Source: Flavobacterium dauae (lineage in GTDB: Bacteria; Bacteroidota; Bacteroidia; Flavobacteriales; Flavobacteriaceae). From it: a DNA stretch of 64,000 nt. Position numbers and translations under genes: made by a program. Location: positions 1,612,001 through 1,676,000 of the forward strand of contig NZ_CP130821.1 in NCBI RefSeq assembly GCF_004151275.2, written 5' to 3'. Of this stretch, positions 33,803 through 44,167 are shown one piece after another (within the stretch, counting starts at the first letter, position 1; every line of letters starts with the position of its first letter). The notes under the pieces were generated by a model. It did not search any database. It saw nothing but the letters and a program-made list of their open reading frames with translations, and was not told the origin of the DNA.

Positions 33803-35596
33803 TTACTGTTTAATGATTATTTTATGAGACTTCATAATTTCATCATCTCGATAAAATGAAATAGCGTAAACACCAGTTGCAACGTTTATTGAAATTTCAT
33901 TTTTTTGTTGTGCAATTTTACCTTCATAGATTTTTCTACCCGATTCATCGAATATTTTGTAAGTGGTTCCAAACAAATAGCCATCAACTTCAATTACAAA
34001 TTGACCATTAGAAGGATTTGGATAAATGACGAAACGTAAGTTAGGTGCGGTACCACTACCTGGCTGCTCTATTTCGTCTTCATTAATTTCAGCGTTTGAA
34101 ACTAAAACAACAAAACCCTGTGATTTTCTATTTTCATCTTTTTCAAAAAGTGCATCATATTCAGGTATCTTCATTTCATTAATATATTCTCTTTCTCCAT
34201 TGTAACCAGTATCATCACGGTAAACACCGCTGGTTACAATATAACCTCCTTTTTGATCTATACCAAAGATATAATTCCATGCTTCACTCTGAAATATGTA
34301 TAGTTTTTTTAGTTCTTTGTCATTAAACATAATAACACCTTCTTGCCTCCCCTTTTGTGTAAAATCAAGTTCGTCACCATTTTCTAATACTACTTTACCA
34401 TTATTTCCGCCTATTATAGCATATTTTATCCCCTCTTTATAGTAAAACTTTAGTGTTCCACCATTTTGTATTGTTTTTATCCATTTTAAATTTCCATTTA
34501 AGTCGTATTTGCCTATAAAAGAAAGAAATGAGTGCCCATTTTGATATTTTGGCGATTCGTAAAGCATTTCTTTTCCGTTGATATTTAAATTTTTTTCACC
34601 TAAAAACGCAGCACCAATATACAAGTTATCCTTAGTATCAATTAACATACCCCTTGTTAGAGTAAAATCAGGTTTTTTACCCCAAACATACTTTCCTTCT
34701 TTATCTATTTTCACAATAAAATTTGAAGTATCAACAATATTATGAGAAATATAACCCGAATGAATTATATGGTTACCTTTACTCGGGTCTAAATCAAGCG
34801 TTCCTTTAAACATTCCTATAAGATACACGTTGTTATCTTTGTCTAAATCACATTCAAACATGTAAGCAAATGTATCAGAATCTAACACAAAATGCTGAAG
34901 AACGTTAAAATTTTTGGAATACTTTACATAAAATACGGTTTCTTGATAATCTACATGATAATTATTTGATCTGTTTTTACCATCAAAATTAATACTACCT
35001 TGAAAATCACCACTAATATGGTAATTACCTTCTTTGTCAATGATGAATTTTTTAACAACAATGTTCTCTGCAAAAAACCATTTTTCAAGAAATAGAATAT
35101 TATCGACTCTCTTAAACCTACCATTTAAATCATATTGGGCAACAACCATACTTACATCATCATCAGAATAAATTTTATAATCAGGTTTATCAAAGTTAAG
35201 AGCTGCGGCGCGATCTTTAGACAACGAATATATAGCGTAAATAGTATTTCCTTGTATTTTTACATATTGAGGAACAGATAAGTAATCATAATCAGGCGGT
35301 AAGACTTTTACCCATAACAATTCACCATTTATGTTATATTTTGCAATACCAGATGAATGGTCTTTTTGATTGGTAGCAGGATTGATGTAATAATACTCAT
35401 TTGATGAATTTATATCGAAATCAAATCCTTTTTCAAAAGTTCCAATAAAATACAGATTATTGTTATTGTCAAACTGCCATGAGTTTCCTCTAAGAATTGG
35501 TCTTGAATAATTACCATACCACTCCAAATTAGGTTGTGCAATTAAGCCATTAATAAAAAAGCAGTAAATAAAAAATAAAAGTAGTTTTTTAGCCAT
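33803..35596 (-). CDS. Secreted T9SS-targeted beta-propeller-like protein
   Basis: A 597-aa exported protein with a signal peptide (MAKKLLLFFIYCFFINGLIAQ). The body has repeated strands of the form ...YDLNGNLKWIKTIQNGG, KIDKEGKYVWGKK and KYNINGELLWVKVL, like a WD/SBBP-type beta propeller. The last 80 residues are a type A T9SS sorting domain: FVIYPNPSNGQFVIEVDGYL, YKIFDESGRKIYEGKI, NVATGVYAISFYRDDE and KIIIKQ. It should be exported by the type IX system and released or surface-attached. Substrate is unknown. Confidence 0.82.
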   Translation of the reverse strand: MAKKLLLFFIYCFFINGLIAQPNLEWYGNYSRPILRGNSWQFDNNNNLYFIGTFEKGFDFDINSSNEYYYINPATNQKDHSSGIAKYNINGELLWVKVLPPDYDYLSVPQYVKIQGNTIYAIYSLSKDRAAALNFDKPDYKIYSDDDVSMVVAQYDLNGRFKRVDNILFLEKWFFAENIVVKKFIIDKEGNYHISGDFQGSINFDGKNRSNNYHVDYQETVFYVKYSKNFNVLQHFVLDSDTFAYMFECDLDKDNNVYLIGMFKGTLDLDPSKGNHIIHSGYISHNIVDTSNFIVKIDKEGKYVWGKKPDFTLTRGMLIDTKDNLYIGAAFLGEKNLNINGKEMLYESPKYQNGHSFLSFIGKYDLNGNLKWIKTIQNGGTLKFYYKEGIKYAIIGGNNGKVVLENGDELDFTQKGRQEGVIMFNDKELKKLYIFQSEAWNYIFGIDQKGGYIVTSGVYRDDTGYNGEREYINEMKIPEYDALFEKDENRKSQGFVVLVSNAEINEDEIEQPGSGTAPNLRFVIYPNPSNGQFVIEVDGYLFGTTYKIFDESGRKIYEGKIAQQKNEISINVATGVYAISFYRDDEIMKSHKIIIKQ

Positions 35597-35726
35597 AATT
35601 TATAATTTTGGTCCATTAAAAATCAAATATTTTCTTGAAATTTAAGAAAATTATTTTAAAATATCAAGAAAAAAAATAATTCACATAGAATTCCGTATCT
35701 TCGCTTTATTAATTGTTTGATAGATT

Positions 35727-37148
35727 ATGGAATGTATTTCGGTTTTTGATATGTTAAAAATTGGCGTTGGTCCATCGAGTTCCCACACTTTAGGTCCGTG
35801 GCGTGCTGCCGAACGCTTTATTGCCGAATTAAAAGAGTTGAATATTTTTGATAAAACAGAACGCGTTACCGTTGATTTATACGGATCACTTTCGTTAACC
35901 GGAATTGGGCACGCTACCGATTTGGCTGTTATGCTGGGATTAAGCGGTGCCGATCCGGAATATGTTCCTGTTGATGCTATTTCTGGAATCATCGATCAAA
36001 TCAAGCAAACAAATACCTTAAACTTAGGAAACGCTGTTCAAATACAGTTTAACCCAAGTGAAAATATTGTTTTCAACAAAAACTTTTTACCATTTCATGC
36101 CAACGGTTTAACGTTTACAGCATTTTATCAGGGTGAAGAATATGTATCAACCTTCTACTCTATTGGTGGTGGATTTGTTGTAAAAGAAGAATCGGCAGAA
36201 AATACAGAAAACAACGAAATTAAGGCTACTTTTCCTTTTCCTGTTGATAAAGCCGATGAACTTTTGGCATTTTGCAAACAAGAAAACAAATCGATATCAG
36301 AACTGGTTTACGAAAACGAATTATCCTTACGATCTCCCGAAGAAATCGATCATGAATTAATGCGTATCTGGAACACTATGCTAGAGTGCATCTATATTGG
36401 CTGCCATACCGAAGGAACACTTCCGGGCGGATTGAATGTTCGCAGACGTGCTTATGATACCTACCAAAAATTAAAAGGAGATTTACCTTATAACAATCCG
36501 CAAGAATGGCTGCAAACCATTCGTAAAACAAAAGTTTATTTCCGTCAGATTTTAAAATGGGTAAGTTGTTTTGCATTGGCTGTTAACGAAGTAAACGCAT
36601 CGTTAGGACGTGTAGTTACTGCACCAACCAACGGAAGTGCAGGTGTAATACCAGCCGTTTTAATGTATTATATGGTGATAGAAAACCACAAAGCGGGTGA
36701 AAAAGAAATAAAGCAGTTTTTAATGGTTGCCGGCGAAATTGGAAGTATTTTCAAAAAAGGTGCTACTATTTCTGCTGCAATGGGCGGTTGTCAGGCCGAA
36801 ATTGGCGTATCTTCTGCAATGGCTGCTGCGGCATTGTGTGAATTAATGGGCGGAACTCCAGAACAAGTTACCGTTGCCGCTGAGATTGCTATGGAACATC
36901 ATTTAGGTTTAACGTGCGACCCAATTGGCGGTTTAGTACAAATTCCGTGTATTGAACGCAACACTATGGGTGCTATTAAAGCGATTAACGCTGCCGAACT
37001 GGCATTAGACACCGATCCTAAAAACGCAAAAGTTCCGTTAGATAAAGTGGTAAATACTATGTGGCAAACCGCACAAGATATGAACAATAAATACAAAGAA
37101 ACAAGTGAAGGCGGTTTGGCAATTGCTGTTAATATGGCCGATTGTTAG
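35727..37148 (+). CDS. sdaA: L-serine ammonia-lyase, iron-sulphur type
   Basis: A 473-aa single-chain L-serine dehydratase converting serine to pyruvate and ammonia. It starts [22 protein letters not shown] (beta domain). The alpha domain carries [24 protein letters not shown] and the cluster cysteines in [20 protein letters not shown] and QIPCIERN, which bind a 4Fe-4S cluster. Length and order match the fused type II form. A -7-like TATCTTCG lies about 30 bases upstream. Confidence 0.94.
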   Translation: MECISVFDMLKIGVGPSSSHTLGPWRAAERFIAELKELNIFDKTERVTVDLYGSLSLTGIGHATDLAVMLGLSGADPEYVPVDAISGIIDQIKQTNTLNLGNAVQIQFNPSENIVFNKNFLPFHANGLTFTAFYQGEEYVSTFYSIGGGFVVKEESAENTENNEIKATFPFPVDKADELLAFCKQENKSISELVYENELSLRSPEEIDHELMRIWNTMLECIYIGCHTEGTLPGGLNVRRRAYDTYQKLKGDLPYNNPQEWLQTIRKTKVYFRQILKWVSCFALAVNEVNASLGRVVTAPTNGSAGVIPAVLMYYMVIENHKAGEKEIKQFLMVAGEIGSIFKKGATISAAMGGCQAEIGVSSAMAAAALCELMGGTPEQVTVAAEIAMEHHLGLTCDPIGGLVQIPCIERNTMGAIKAINAAELALDTDPKNAKVPLDKVVNTMWQTAQDMNNKYKETSEGGLAIAVNMADC

Positions 37149-37156
37149 TTTATTTT

Positions 37157-38329
37157 ATGAAAAAGCTTATTGTATTATTTGTATTCGCAACTTTGTCGGT
37201 TAATGCACAACGAAAATACATTTCTACCCCAACCGTTGCATACAATAACGAAAAAGGATCGAAAGCTGTGGGTATTTTTTTACGTGGCGCGTCAATTGAT
37301 TCGTATGAATTTCTTCAGAATGAATACGTTTACAAAGTTTACACACCGCATACCGAAACCATTTACATTACCGATACTTACAATGTAAAAGATCATTTAA
37401 ACGCAAAAGATGATTACCAACCATCTCCAGCTATTATTATAGAAAACGATGGTTATTATGGATCACCTCATTTGTTTACAACGGTTGCAAGTCTTAAAAT
37501 TCGTGAATTGCCTAACAGTTCTTCCGCTGTCGTAGGAAATCTATTGAATGGAACTCCTGTCCCTATTTACTACTATCCTTATAATGCAGAATCTTGGATT
37601 CCGGTGCAGATCGATGATAAAAAAGGGTATATTCCTGTGAAATATGTTGGTAAACGCCCAGATTTATCCGATTTAAAAAAGCAGTACAAAAAAGCAGAAA
37701 CGTTAGAAGATCAAAAGAAATTTGCCGAACGTATTTTAGAATTGGGTTGGAACAGCAATGCACAAGAAAACGAAGCGGCTTTGCGTTTGTATGCCGAATT
37801 TGCATCAAAAAATAATCAACCAGAAGTTGCCGAAATTTGTTTATTACAAGCCGATGTACTAAAAAACATTCCGAAAGACGATTTTAATCTTCCGATAAAA
37901 TTAATGAAGGAAAAACAATTTGGGTTTACAATAAACAATGAAGTAGAACCTGAGAAAGGGTTTAAAAAAGCTTTTTTGGAAACAAATTTAGGAAAGATTA
38001 AAGATCAATATACCAATTTAGACGATTGTGCTTTGGGTGATTATGAATCTAACATATTTTTTAATTCGGTAGAATGCATTGGACACGATGTAAACAAAAC
38101 CTACCACATACGATCTATGGAAATGATAAACAACAACGGTTTCAAGCTTAAAAACACTTATTTAAGCGATACAACAACTACCAACGAATTTTTAAAAACC
38201 GGTGTAGGATTGATTTCATCTATAAATCCGCTTACCAATTCGTATTATATCAGTAATGATTATATGTCGTACGAATTTCAATTTAAAAACAATATGCTTT
38301 TTAAAGTAACGGCTCATTATTACTGTTAA
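37157..38329 (+). CDS. Secreted SH3-domain protein
   Basis: A protein of about 390 aa. The start MKKLIVLFVFATLSVNAQ at 37157 gives a signal peptide; a longer frame from 37142 overlaps sdaA. A bacterial SH3 domain spans about residues 110-180 (SLKIRELPNSSSAVVGNLLNGTPVPIYYY then WIPVQIDDKKGYIPVKYV). The C-terminal half is not recognised. It is probably periplasmic, and the SH3 domain suggests peptidoglycan binding. It lies 8 bases after sdaA, but a functional link is not apparent. Confidence 0.7.
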   Translation: MKKLIVLFVFATLSVNAQRKYISTPTVAYNNEKGSKAVGIFLRGASIDSYEFLQNEYVYKVYTPHTETIYITDTYNVKDHLNAKDDYQPSPAIIIENDGYYGSPHLFTTVASLKIRELPNSSSAVVGNLLNGTPVPIYYYPYNAESWIPVQIDDKKGYIPVKYVGKRPDLSDLKKQYKKAETLEDQKKFAERILELGWNSNAQENEAALRLYAEFASKNNQPEVAEICLLQADVLKNIPKDDFNLPIKLMKEKQFGFTINNEVEPEKGFKKAFLETNLGKIKDQYTNLDDCALGDYESNIFFNSVECIGHDVNKTYHIRSMEMINNNGFKLKNTYLSDTTTTNEFLKTGVGLISSINPLTNSYYISNDYMSYEFQFKNNMLFKVTAHYYC

Positions 38330-38437
38330 GTAAAAACCACGCGTGCTATTTACAAAAAAACGTTGAAATGATTACAAAACATTTATTTCCATCTGTTTAT
38401 CTTTTTAACTAATTATCCATTCAACTTAAATAATACA

Positions 38438-38445
38438 TAATTTTG
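38438..38445 (+). promoter_or_regulatory. Candidate -7 element of aroK
   Basis: TAATTTTG matches TAnnTTTG and lies 25 bases upstream of the aroK start. No clear TTG is at the -33 position. Confidence 0.4.
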
Positions 38446-38470
38446 TTATATTTAAAATTACCTTTTACCA

Positions 38471-38989
38471 ATGCAAAAAATTATTTTAGTAGGATATATG
38501 GGAAGCGGCAAAACAACAATTGGTAAAGAGTTGAGTCTTTTAACAGGATTACCATTTGTAGATTTAGACACTTATATCACTGAAAAAGAAAATTTATCGA
38601 TTCAAGAAATTTTTAAAATAAAAGGTGAAATTTACTTCAGAAAACAGGAGCATTTTTGGTTAAATGAACTATTATCTTTAAACATCTCTATAATAATAAG
38701 TTTAGGAGGCGGTACACCTTGCTATGCTAATAATCATATACATTTGCAAAATAAAGCATTTTTATCATTTTATTTAAAAGCAAATATCTCAACTTTAGTA
38801 AATCGGTTAAAGGATACTAAAAACAGACCTTTATTAAATAATATAGACGATTTGCCGTCATATATTGCTCAACATTTGTTTGAACGGTCTTATTTTTATA
38901 ACTTTTCACAATATAAAATCGATGTAAACAACAAAGAAATTAATAACATTTGTAATGAAATTTTAGAAATAATTAATCTAAAGAACTAA
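38471..38989 (+). CDS. aroK: Shikimate kinase
   Basis: A 172-aa P-loop kinase phosphorylating shikimate in aromatic amino acid synthesis. The Walker A motif is GYMGSGKTTIGKE at residues 8-20. DLDTYITEKE holds the shikimate-binding Asp, IYFRKQEHFWL the Arg, SLGGGTPCYA the Gly-rich loop, and DTKNRPLL the lid Arg. Length is normal. It is monocistronic. Confidence 0.94.
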   Translation: MQKIILVGYMGSGKTTIGKELSLLTGLPFVDLDTYITEKENLSIQEIFKIKGEIYFRKQEHFWLNELLSLNISIIISLGGGTPCYANNHIHLQNKAFLSFYLKANISTLVNRLKDTKNRPLLNNIDDLPSYIAQHLFERSYFYNFSQYKIDVNNKEINNICNEILEIINLKN

Positions 38990-39032
38990 TCCATTATTAT
39001 TTTTTTTATATTTATGGATAAAATTTCATACT

Positions 39033-40958
39033 ATGAAAAAAGTCTTTACTCATTTATTCTTAATTTTAAGTTTTAATTTACTATATAGTCAAAGTATAGA
39101 TCCTTCTCACGTAATCAACCTTTGTTCTAATCAAACTGTTCAGGGTACTACGCCTACTACAAATATTTATAATAACTTATATACATCTTGTAGTTTTCAA
39201 GCTTTATCAAGCGATATTACTTTATACTATGTAGAAATTGAATCGGGATCCACATTTACCTTTACGATAACCCCAAGTGCTTCGGTAGATTTTGATTTTG
39301 CTTCGTGGTTAAATCCTAATCTGTTTAATTTAGGGCCCAGCGATCGTGGATCTCAAAACACAATTCTAGGTACTGCTATACCGTTAGATATAGGTTTGTC
39401 TATGTTAGAACCTTTAGAACTTTGTGAAGGCGCAGGTGTAGCACCACCTAATACAGCAAACATTCCTGGAATGGTAAGATGGTATGACGTAGTGCCGGGA
39501 GATGGCATTTTAATTGCAATTGATCATTGGGAAAGTTCTGTTGTTAGTTATGATTTATCTTTTGGAGGTGATGCCGTATTGAATTGCAGTGTGATTGGCA
39601 AAACCTACGAAGTTTGTGATTGGGACAAAGATGGTAAAGAATCTTTTGATTTAAATCAGATCAAAGACGAAATAAACAACATCAATAAAACCTTCACAAT
39701 TGACTTTTTTGAACTTGAAAGCGATGCCAAAACATTAACTTCAAATAATATTTTATCTTCACCTTATGAAGTTTCAACTGGCGATAGTCCTGTAACAATT
39801 TACGCCCGGTTTAGACGGGCAAACGGGTTATTGGCCAGAGTTACCGAAATAAATCTAATTGTAAATACCGTTGCCGAAGTACCTAATTATGATTTAGAAT
39901 TAGAAGTTTGTGATTTTGATCAAACAAAAGACGAATATTTTGACCTTACTGAAATTGAATCTGAAATTGATGTTGTTAACAAAACAAAACCCGACTATAA
40001 ATATTACGAGAACCAAGAAGATGCTTTAGAAGGTAATGAAAATAATATATCAAATCCAAAAAACTATCTTTCACGAACTAAAACCATTTATATCCAGATT
40101 GCAATAAACGAAAAATGCCCTATTGTGGTTCCTCTTAAATTAAAGGTAGATACTTTAGGGTTTCCGCCATCTGTAATTGATTACTCAGAATTTTGTGCCG
40201 TTGAAACAGCAGATGGTTTGGTATATGATTTAGAAAAATCAATTGAATATTTTATTGGCGAAGAAGACGTAAACAATTATGAATTCACTTTTTTTAATGA
40301 TCGAAATAATGCTATCAGTAAAACAAATCCAATAACAGAACCAAATGCTTATAAAGTGCCTTTTAATACTACTGAAATTGTTTACTTACGAATTGAAAAC
40401 GAACGACAATGTTTTATCTTGTCTGAACTGAATCTTGATTCAAAAAGACGGATTACTTTAGAAGACAGTTACAACATTGGTTGCGAACCCTATATTCTAC
40501 AACCTTTACCAGTGGGTTACAACTATTTTACCGAACCTAACGGAAACGGAATTCGTTTAAAACCCTATGGGCCTGATGCAATTATTTACGGAAAACGCAC
40601 CATTTACATTTACGGAAACAGTTTGTTTGTTAATGCTGAATATCCCGATTTTAACCAATGTACTTACGAAACCCAGTTTACGGTTTACAATAATGAGTGT
40701 CCGATACCTAAAGGAATATCTCCAAATAATGACGGAATGAATGACAGTTGGGATTTAACCCCGTTTGGTATCATCAAATTAAGTATCTATAACCGCTCGG
40801 GTTCATTAGTATTTAGTTATGGCGAAGGATATACCAATCAATGGCACGGACAAACAAATAATGGCTCTATATTGTCATCAGGTACTTATTTTTACAGCTT
40901 TGAATCTATTAACGGACCAAAAACCGGTTGGGTAGAAGTTGTATTTGAAGTAAAATAA
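39033..40958 (+). CDS. Secreted protein with gliding-motility-type (type B) T9SS C-terminal domain
   Basis: A 641-aa exported protein (signal MKKVFTHLFLILSFNLLYSQ). The N-terminal domain (residues 22-190) is beta-rich with SITPSASVDFDFASWLNPN and VVPGDGILIAIDHWE. Two or three repeats follow, marked by YEVCDWDKDGKESFDLNQI and LEVCDFDQTKDEYFDLTEI. The last 90 residues are the TIGR04131 domain: PKGISPNNDGMNDSW, IKLSIYNRSGSLVF, WHGQTNNGSILSSGTYFYSF. It is exported by T9SS to the cell surface. Function is unknown; adhesin-like. Confidence 0.83.
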   Translation: MKKVFTHLFLILSFNLLYSQSIDPSHVINLCSNQTVQGTTPTTNIYNNLYTSCSFQALSSDITLYYVEIESGSTFTFTITPSASVDFDFASWLNPNLFNLGPSDRGSQNTILGTAIPLDIGLSMLEPLELCEGAGVAPPNTANIPGMVRWYDVVPGDGILIAIDHWESSVVSYDLSFGGDAVLNCSVIGKTYEVCDWDKDGKESFDLNQIKDEINNINKTFTIDFFELESDAKTLTSNNILSSPYEVSTGDSPVTIYARFRRANGLLARVTEINLIVNTVAEVPNYDLELEVCDFDQTKDEYFDLTEIESEIDVVNKTKPDYKYYENQEDALEGNENNISNPKNYLSRTKTIYIQIAINEKCPIVVPLKLKVDTLGFPPSVIDYSEFCAVETADGLVYDLEKSIEYFIGEEDVNNYEFTFFNDRNNAISKTNPITEPNAYKVPFNTTEIVYLRIENERQCFILSELNLDSKRRITLEDSYNIGCEPYILQPLPVGYNYFTEPNGNGIRLKPYGPDAIIYGKRTIYIYGNSLFVNAEYPDFNQCTYETQFTVYNNECPIPKGISPNNDGMNDSWDLTPFGIIKLSIYNRSGSLVFSYGEGYTNQWHGQTNNGSILSSGTYFYSFESINGPKTGWVEVVFEVK

Positions 40959-40977
40959 GCCTAAAAAATAGTACATT

Positions 40978-41008
40978 AAAAAACTCAATCGGTATGATTG
41001 AGTTTTTT
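40978..41008. terminator. Bidirectional terminator between convergent genes
   Basis: AAAAAACTCAATC pairs perfectly with GATTGAGTTTTTT around GGTAT, with a T run after it on each strand. It lies between the gliding-type gene and the phosphoribosyltransferase gene. Confidence 0.88.
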
Positions 41009-41011
41009 TAT

Positions 41012-41509
41012 TTAACTTAAATAAGCATATTCTTCGGTATCATTAAACACAACCTGGATATGTTCTAAACTGGATGTTGATAAAGAAATTCCTTTAAAAT
41101 CTGCCTTTACCGGATATTTTTTGTGACTACGATCTATTAAAACGGCGGTTTTAAATTTCTTTAAAGGCACCTCTAAAAAGTATTTTACTCCATAAATCAA
41201 AGTGGCACCAGAATTCATAACATCATCGATTAAAATAACCGATTTATTTTCATAATCTGCTTTTTGTAAATCGGTTTTAATTTCTTGTAACGGATCTTGT
41301 TTATTTACTTCTACCTTTCCCAATACCACTTTTAAATTAGATATTTTTGAAACTTCATCACTAATTTTTTTTGCAAAAACGTAACCACTATTTGCTATGC
41401 CGGCAATAACAATTTCGTTTTCGTTTACAAATGTTTCGTAGATTTGATAAGCAATACGTTTTACAATTTGTTGAATTTGTTGCTGGGTTAATATAATATT
41501 CTGTGTCAT
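41012..41509 (-). CDS. Phosphoribosyltransferase-family protein
   Basis: A 165-aa PRTase with the PRPP-binding motif VILIDDVMNSGATLIYGV (residues 87-104), an N-terminal helix with QQIQQIVKRIAYQIYE and IVIAGIANSGYVFAKKI. The layout is that of PyrR/hypoxanthine-type enzymes. Which base is the substrate cannot be told from the sequence. The start codon overlaps the methyltransferase stop by 4 bases, so it is the last gene of a three-gene operon (S4 protein, methyltransferase, PRTase). Confidence 0.82.
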   Translation of the reverse strand: MTQNIILTQQQIQQIVKRIAYQIYETFVNENEIVIAGIANSGYVFAKKISDEVSKISNLKVVLGKVEVNKQDPLQEIKTDLQKADYENKSVILIDDVMNSGATLIYGVKYFLEVPLKKFKTAVLIDRSHKKYPVKADFKGISLSTSSLEHIQVVFNDTEEYAYLS

Positions 41510-42084
41510 TTCTTTAATATAATAAACAGTTCTTTATTTTTTCTTGGTTTTATTGAGTTATAGCATAATGCCAGCGTTTCAATGGTAAAATATTTAGAAA
41601 ACAAGCTTTCATATTCATCTAAACTTCCTCCAAAAGGCGGACCTTGATTGGTTAACGGAAATGAAAATAACACGCCTGCCAATTTACCGTTTTTATTTAA
41701 AAGCTTGTTAATCTTATTTGCATACAAAGGTCTTAATTCTGGTTGTAACGCACAAAAAAAAGTTTGTTCAATGATAAGATCGTATTTAGAGGTATGATTA
41801 AAAAAATCATCAACAATTAGCCGATTAGATGGAAAATGTGGATTTAAACTTTTAAAACGATCAATCGGTTCTTCTGAAATATCTAATCCATAAACATTTT
41901 TAAATCCTTTTTGGTATAAATAAGCTAATTCATAACCTGTACCAACACCCGGAATCAATATTTTTAGTTCTTTATTTGTTAACTGATCAATATATTCTTT
42001 AACAGGTGTGGTAATTGCTCCGGCATCCCAAGGTACATTATTTTCTATGTATCTGTTTGTCCAGTATTCTTTAGTTAGTTTCAT
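41506..42084 (-). CDS. SAM-dependent methyltransferase, thiopurine methyltransferase type
   Basis: A 192-aa class I methyltransferase of the TPMT family. It starts TKEYWTNRYIENNVPWDAGAITTP, has the SAM motif ILIPGVGTGYELAYLYQKGF and then VYGLDISEEPI. In the substrate region, LIIEQTFFCALQPELRPLYA and GVLFSFPLTNQGPPFGGS are typical of the family. The physiological substrate is unknown; relatives methylate thiols, chalcogens or halides. It overlaps both operon neighbours (14 bases upstream, 4 bases downstream). Confidence 0.85.
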   Translation of the reverse strand: MKLTKEYWTNRYIENNVPWDAGAITTPVKEYIDQLTNKELKILIPGVGTGYELAYLYQKGFKNVYGLDISEEPIDRFKSLNPHFPSNRLIVDDFFNHTSKYDLIIEQTFFCALQPELRPLYANKINKLLNKNGKLAGVLFSFPLTNQGPPFGGSLDEYESLFSKYFTIETLALCYNSIKPRKNKELFIILKK

Positions 42085-42472
42085 TGTTTAACTGTTCAAA
42101 ATACGTATCATCATCTAAATAATCATCAATATCCCGACGATCTTTTTTGGTAGGTCTGCCTTCACCCTTTTCTCTGTAATGTTCTTTTGCTAATTTTAAT
42201 AATTGTAAATGTTCAAAAGCTTCGGCTGGCGTTTCATCTTTTCTGTACATATCTACTAATTTGGCTCCTACCCTATTTGGCGGAATATCTAAAACCGTGT
42301 ATTGATAATTTACCTGATCTTTGCGAACCGTAATTTTATCACCCGAAAACACATCGCGCGATGCTTTTGCCTGCTGATTATTTACCTGTATGTGACCTTT
42401 TTTAACAGCATCGGTAGCAATACTTCTTGTTTTGTAAACCCTAATGCACCACAAATACTTATCTATTCGCAT
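42071..42472 (-). CDS. S4-domain RNA-binding protein (Hsp15-like)
   Basis: A 133-aa protein whose first 60 residues are an S4 domain (MRIDKYLWCIRVYKTRSIATDAVKKGHIQVNNQQAK). The C-terminal tail is basic and then acidic (EGRPTKKDRRDIDDYLDDD). Hsp15 proteins bind stalled 50S subunits carrying peptidyl-tRNA and help recycle them. First gene of the operon; its stop overlaps the next start by 14 bases. Confidence 0.87.
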   Translation of the reverse strand: MRIDKYLWCIRVYKTRSIATDAVKKGHIQVNNQQAKASRDVFSGDKITVRKDQVNYQYTVLDIPPNRVGAKLVDMYRKDETPAEAFEHLQLLKLAKEHYREKGEGRPTKKDRRDIDDYLDDDTYFEQLNNETN

Positions 42473-42552
42473 ATTTATATTATAATTTTGGGTTAATTTC
42501 TAACACAAAAATAAAGGAAAATTGTATCTTGCACCCGATTAATTTTAGTTAA

Positions 42553-43512
42553 ATGAAAAGATTTTTTATATCGGCTGTAATTTGTGGTTCATCGTTGCTT
42601 CTTTGGAATTGCAAACCAGATGACGATACCACTACAGTTGCCGACCGTGACCGTCAAGAAGTTTATAACGAAGATTTAAACGATATTGAAACTTTTTTAA
42701 AAGGAAACAGCATTAAAATCAATGAAAAAAATATTGAATTTACGGCTGTGGAATCAGGATCAGCATCTATTTGGGATCAATCGGAATATCCGTTACAATC
42801 GATAAATTTAAAAAACGATACTTATAATTATTCCAGTTCAACAGGCAAGTATGAAAAACTTACAGATAACGTAGATTATAAAGTATATTACTTAATTGTT
42901 AATGAAGGTGGCGGTGAAACACCAATGATTCACGACAATGTATTTACTTCTTACACTGGTTATTCATTAGATAAAACTTCTTTTGACACCTATCCATTTG
43001 GTTTTTGGAGTGCCTACCCAAGTTATTCATCTTATACCGAGATTATATCGGGCTACCGACAAATTTTACAACAAATTAAAACGGCATCGGCAATTGTAGA
43101 TAACGGCGACGGAACATATACGCACGAAAACCCCGGGCGTGTAATTGTTTTCATTCCATCTGGTTTAGGCTATTTTAGTAGTGCCCAAAGTTCTATTGGT
43201 GCATATACACCGCTTATTTTTGACATTACGTTGATTACATCAAAAGAAGCTGATCACGATAACGACGGTATTTTGGATAAATATGAAGACGTTAATAACA
43301 ATGGTAATTTATGGGATGATGACACTGACGGAGATGGTAAACCTAACTTTTTAGACCTTGATGATGATGGTGACGGATACACCACTCGTGAAGAAATTAC
43401 ATACACAACAGAAGAGAATGGCGAAACGGTGAAGAAATTATATTCTTTTGACCAAATACCAACTTGCGATGGAGGAACAGTAAAAAAGCATATTGATAAG
43501 AATTGTCACTAA
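42553..43512 (+). CDS. FKBP-like lipoprotein with calcium-binding TSP3-type repeats
   Basis: A 319-aa lipoprotein (MKRFFISAVICGSSLLLWNC, Cys20). The middle (residues 110-230) fits a divergent FKBP-type prolyl isomerase domain, with VFTSYTGYSLDKTSFD and PGRVIVFIPSGLGYFSS. The C-terminal part has Asp-rich repeats (DHDNDGILDKYEDVNNNGN, DDTDGDGKPNFLDLDDDGDGY) resembling thrombospondin type 3 calcium-binding repeats. It is probably an envelope folding factor needing calcium. It is divergent from the S4 operon and has its own terminator. Confidence 0.75.
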   Translation: MKRFFISAVICGSSLLLWNCKPDDDTTTVADRDRQEVYNEDLNDIETFLKGNSIKINEKNIEFTAVESGSASIWDQSEYPLQSINLKNDTYNYSSSTGKYEKLTDNVDYKVYYLIVNEGGGETPMIHDNVFTSYTGYSLDKTSFDTYPFGFWSAYPSYSSYTEIISGYRQILQQIKTASAIVDNGDGTYTHENPGRVIVFIPSGLGYFSSAQSSIGAYTPLIFDITLITSKEADHDNDGILDKYEDVNNNGNLWDDDTDGDGKPNFLDLDDDGDGYTTREEITYTTEENGETVKKLYSFDQIPTCDGGTVKKHIDKNCH

Positions 43513-43538
43513 AAACCTGTTTTTAAAACAGGTTTTTT
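43511..43538 (+). terminator. Terminator of the FKBP-like gene
   Basis: AAAAACCTGTTTT with AAAACAGGTTTTTT forms a tight hairpin that begins at the stop codon. Confidence 0.75.
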
Positions 43539-43556
43539 CATCTTAAAAAATTTAAA

Positions 43557-43886
43557 ATGAGTTCGTCAAATATAGAGCAATTAATACGTACAGATTTAGA
43601 AACATTACTTTACCACAAGAGTTTAAAAAACGAAATTTCAGTAACAAGTGCCATAGAGATTGCGGCGTATGTTGCGGCAAAGTTTTTAAGAATTATTTAC
43701 ACAAAAAATAAAGAAATTAAAACCGAAGAACTAAATGGTATTTTTGGAATAATAAGTAATATCTACAATGAGTTATTCAGCAATCAGTTAAAAATTGATG
43801 ATTTTAAAAAAATAAGTTCTTTGGCGCTTGATCTCTTAAAAGACACCAATTTTGATGTAAACTGCAAAGCGTTTTTTAAATTATAA
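43557..43886 (+). CDS. Hypothetical protein, 109 aa
   Basis: Not recognised. A soluble, mostly helical protein (IEQLIRTDLETLLYHKSLKNE, TSAIEIAAYVAAKFLRIIY) without signal or membrane segment. The frame has codon use like the neighbours and follows the FKBP-like gene after a terminator. Confidence 0.5.
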   Translation: MSSSNIEQLIRTDLETLLYHKSLKNEISVTSAIEIAAYVAAKFLRIIYTKNKEIKTEELNGIFGIISNIYNELFSNQLKIDDFKKISSLALDLLKDTNFDVNCKAFFKL

Positions 43887-44167
43887 TTGTTTTAAAGAAC
43901 AACAAATAAACTGATTTATACTTTTTAAACATTGTATAGAAACAAGTGTTTATGTTTTCTATGAAACTAATTTGATCTTGATCCCTTTTAATGCTAAAAT
44001 TAAAGCTTTTAGATCACAATTTAGAGGTGTTATAAAAATTGATTTTTTCCTGTTTAGATTATCTAAGCTTTTTGCTTAATCCCCAGGTTTTGAGCTTGAT
44101 CCCTAAATATCCGTTAAAAATCAAAGATATAGAAATAAAGAAATCGTACTTTTTTAAGTACGATCTG
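43887..44167. other. 281-base gap before the tRNA cluster
   Basis: No gene seen. Two short stretches resemble each other (TTGATCTTGATCCCTTTTAATG at 43973 and TGAGCTTGATCCCTAAATAT at 44092), perhaps an old local duplication downstream of the tRNA transcript. Confidence 0.3.
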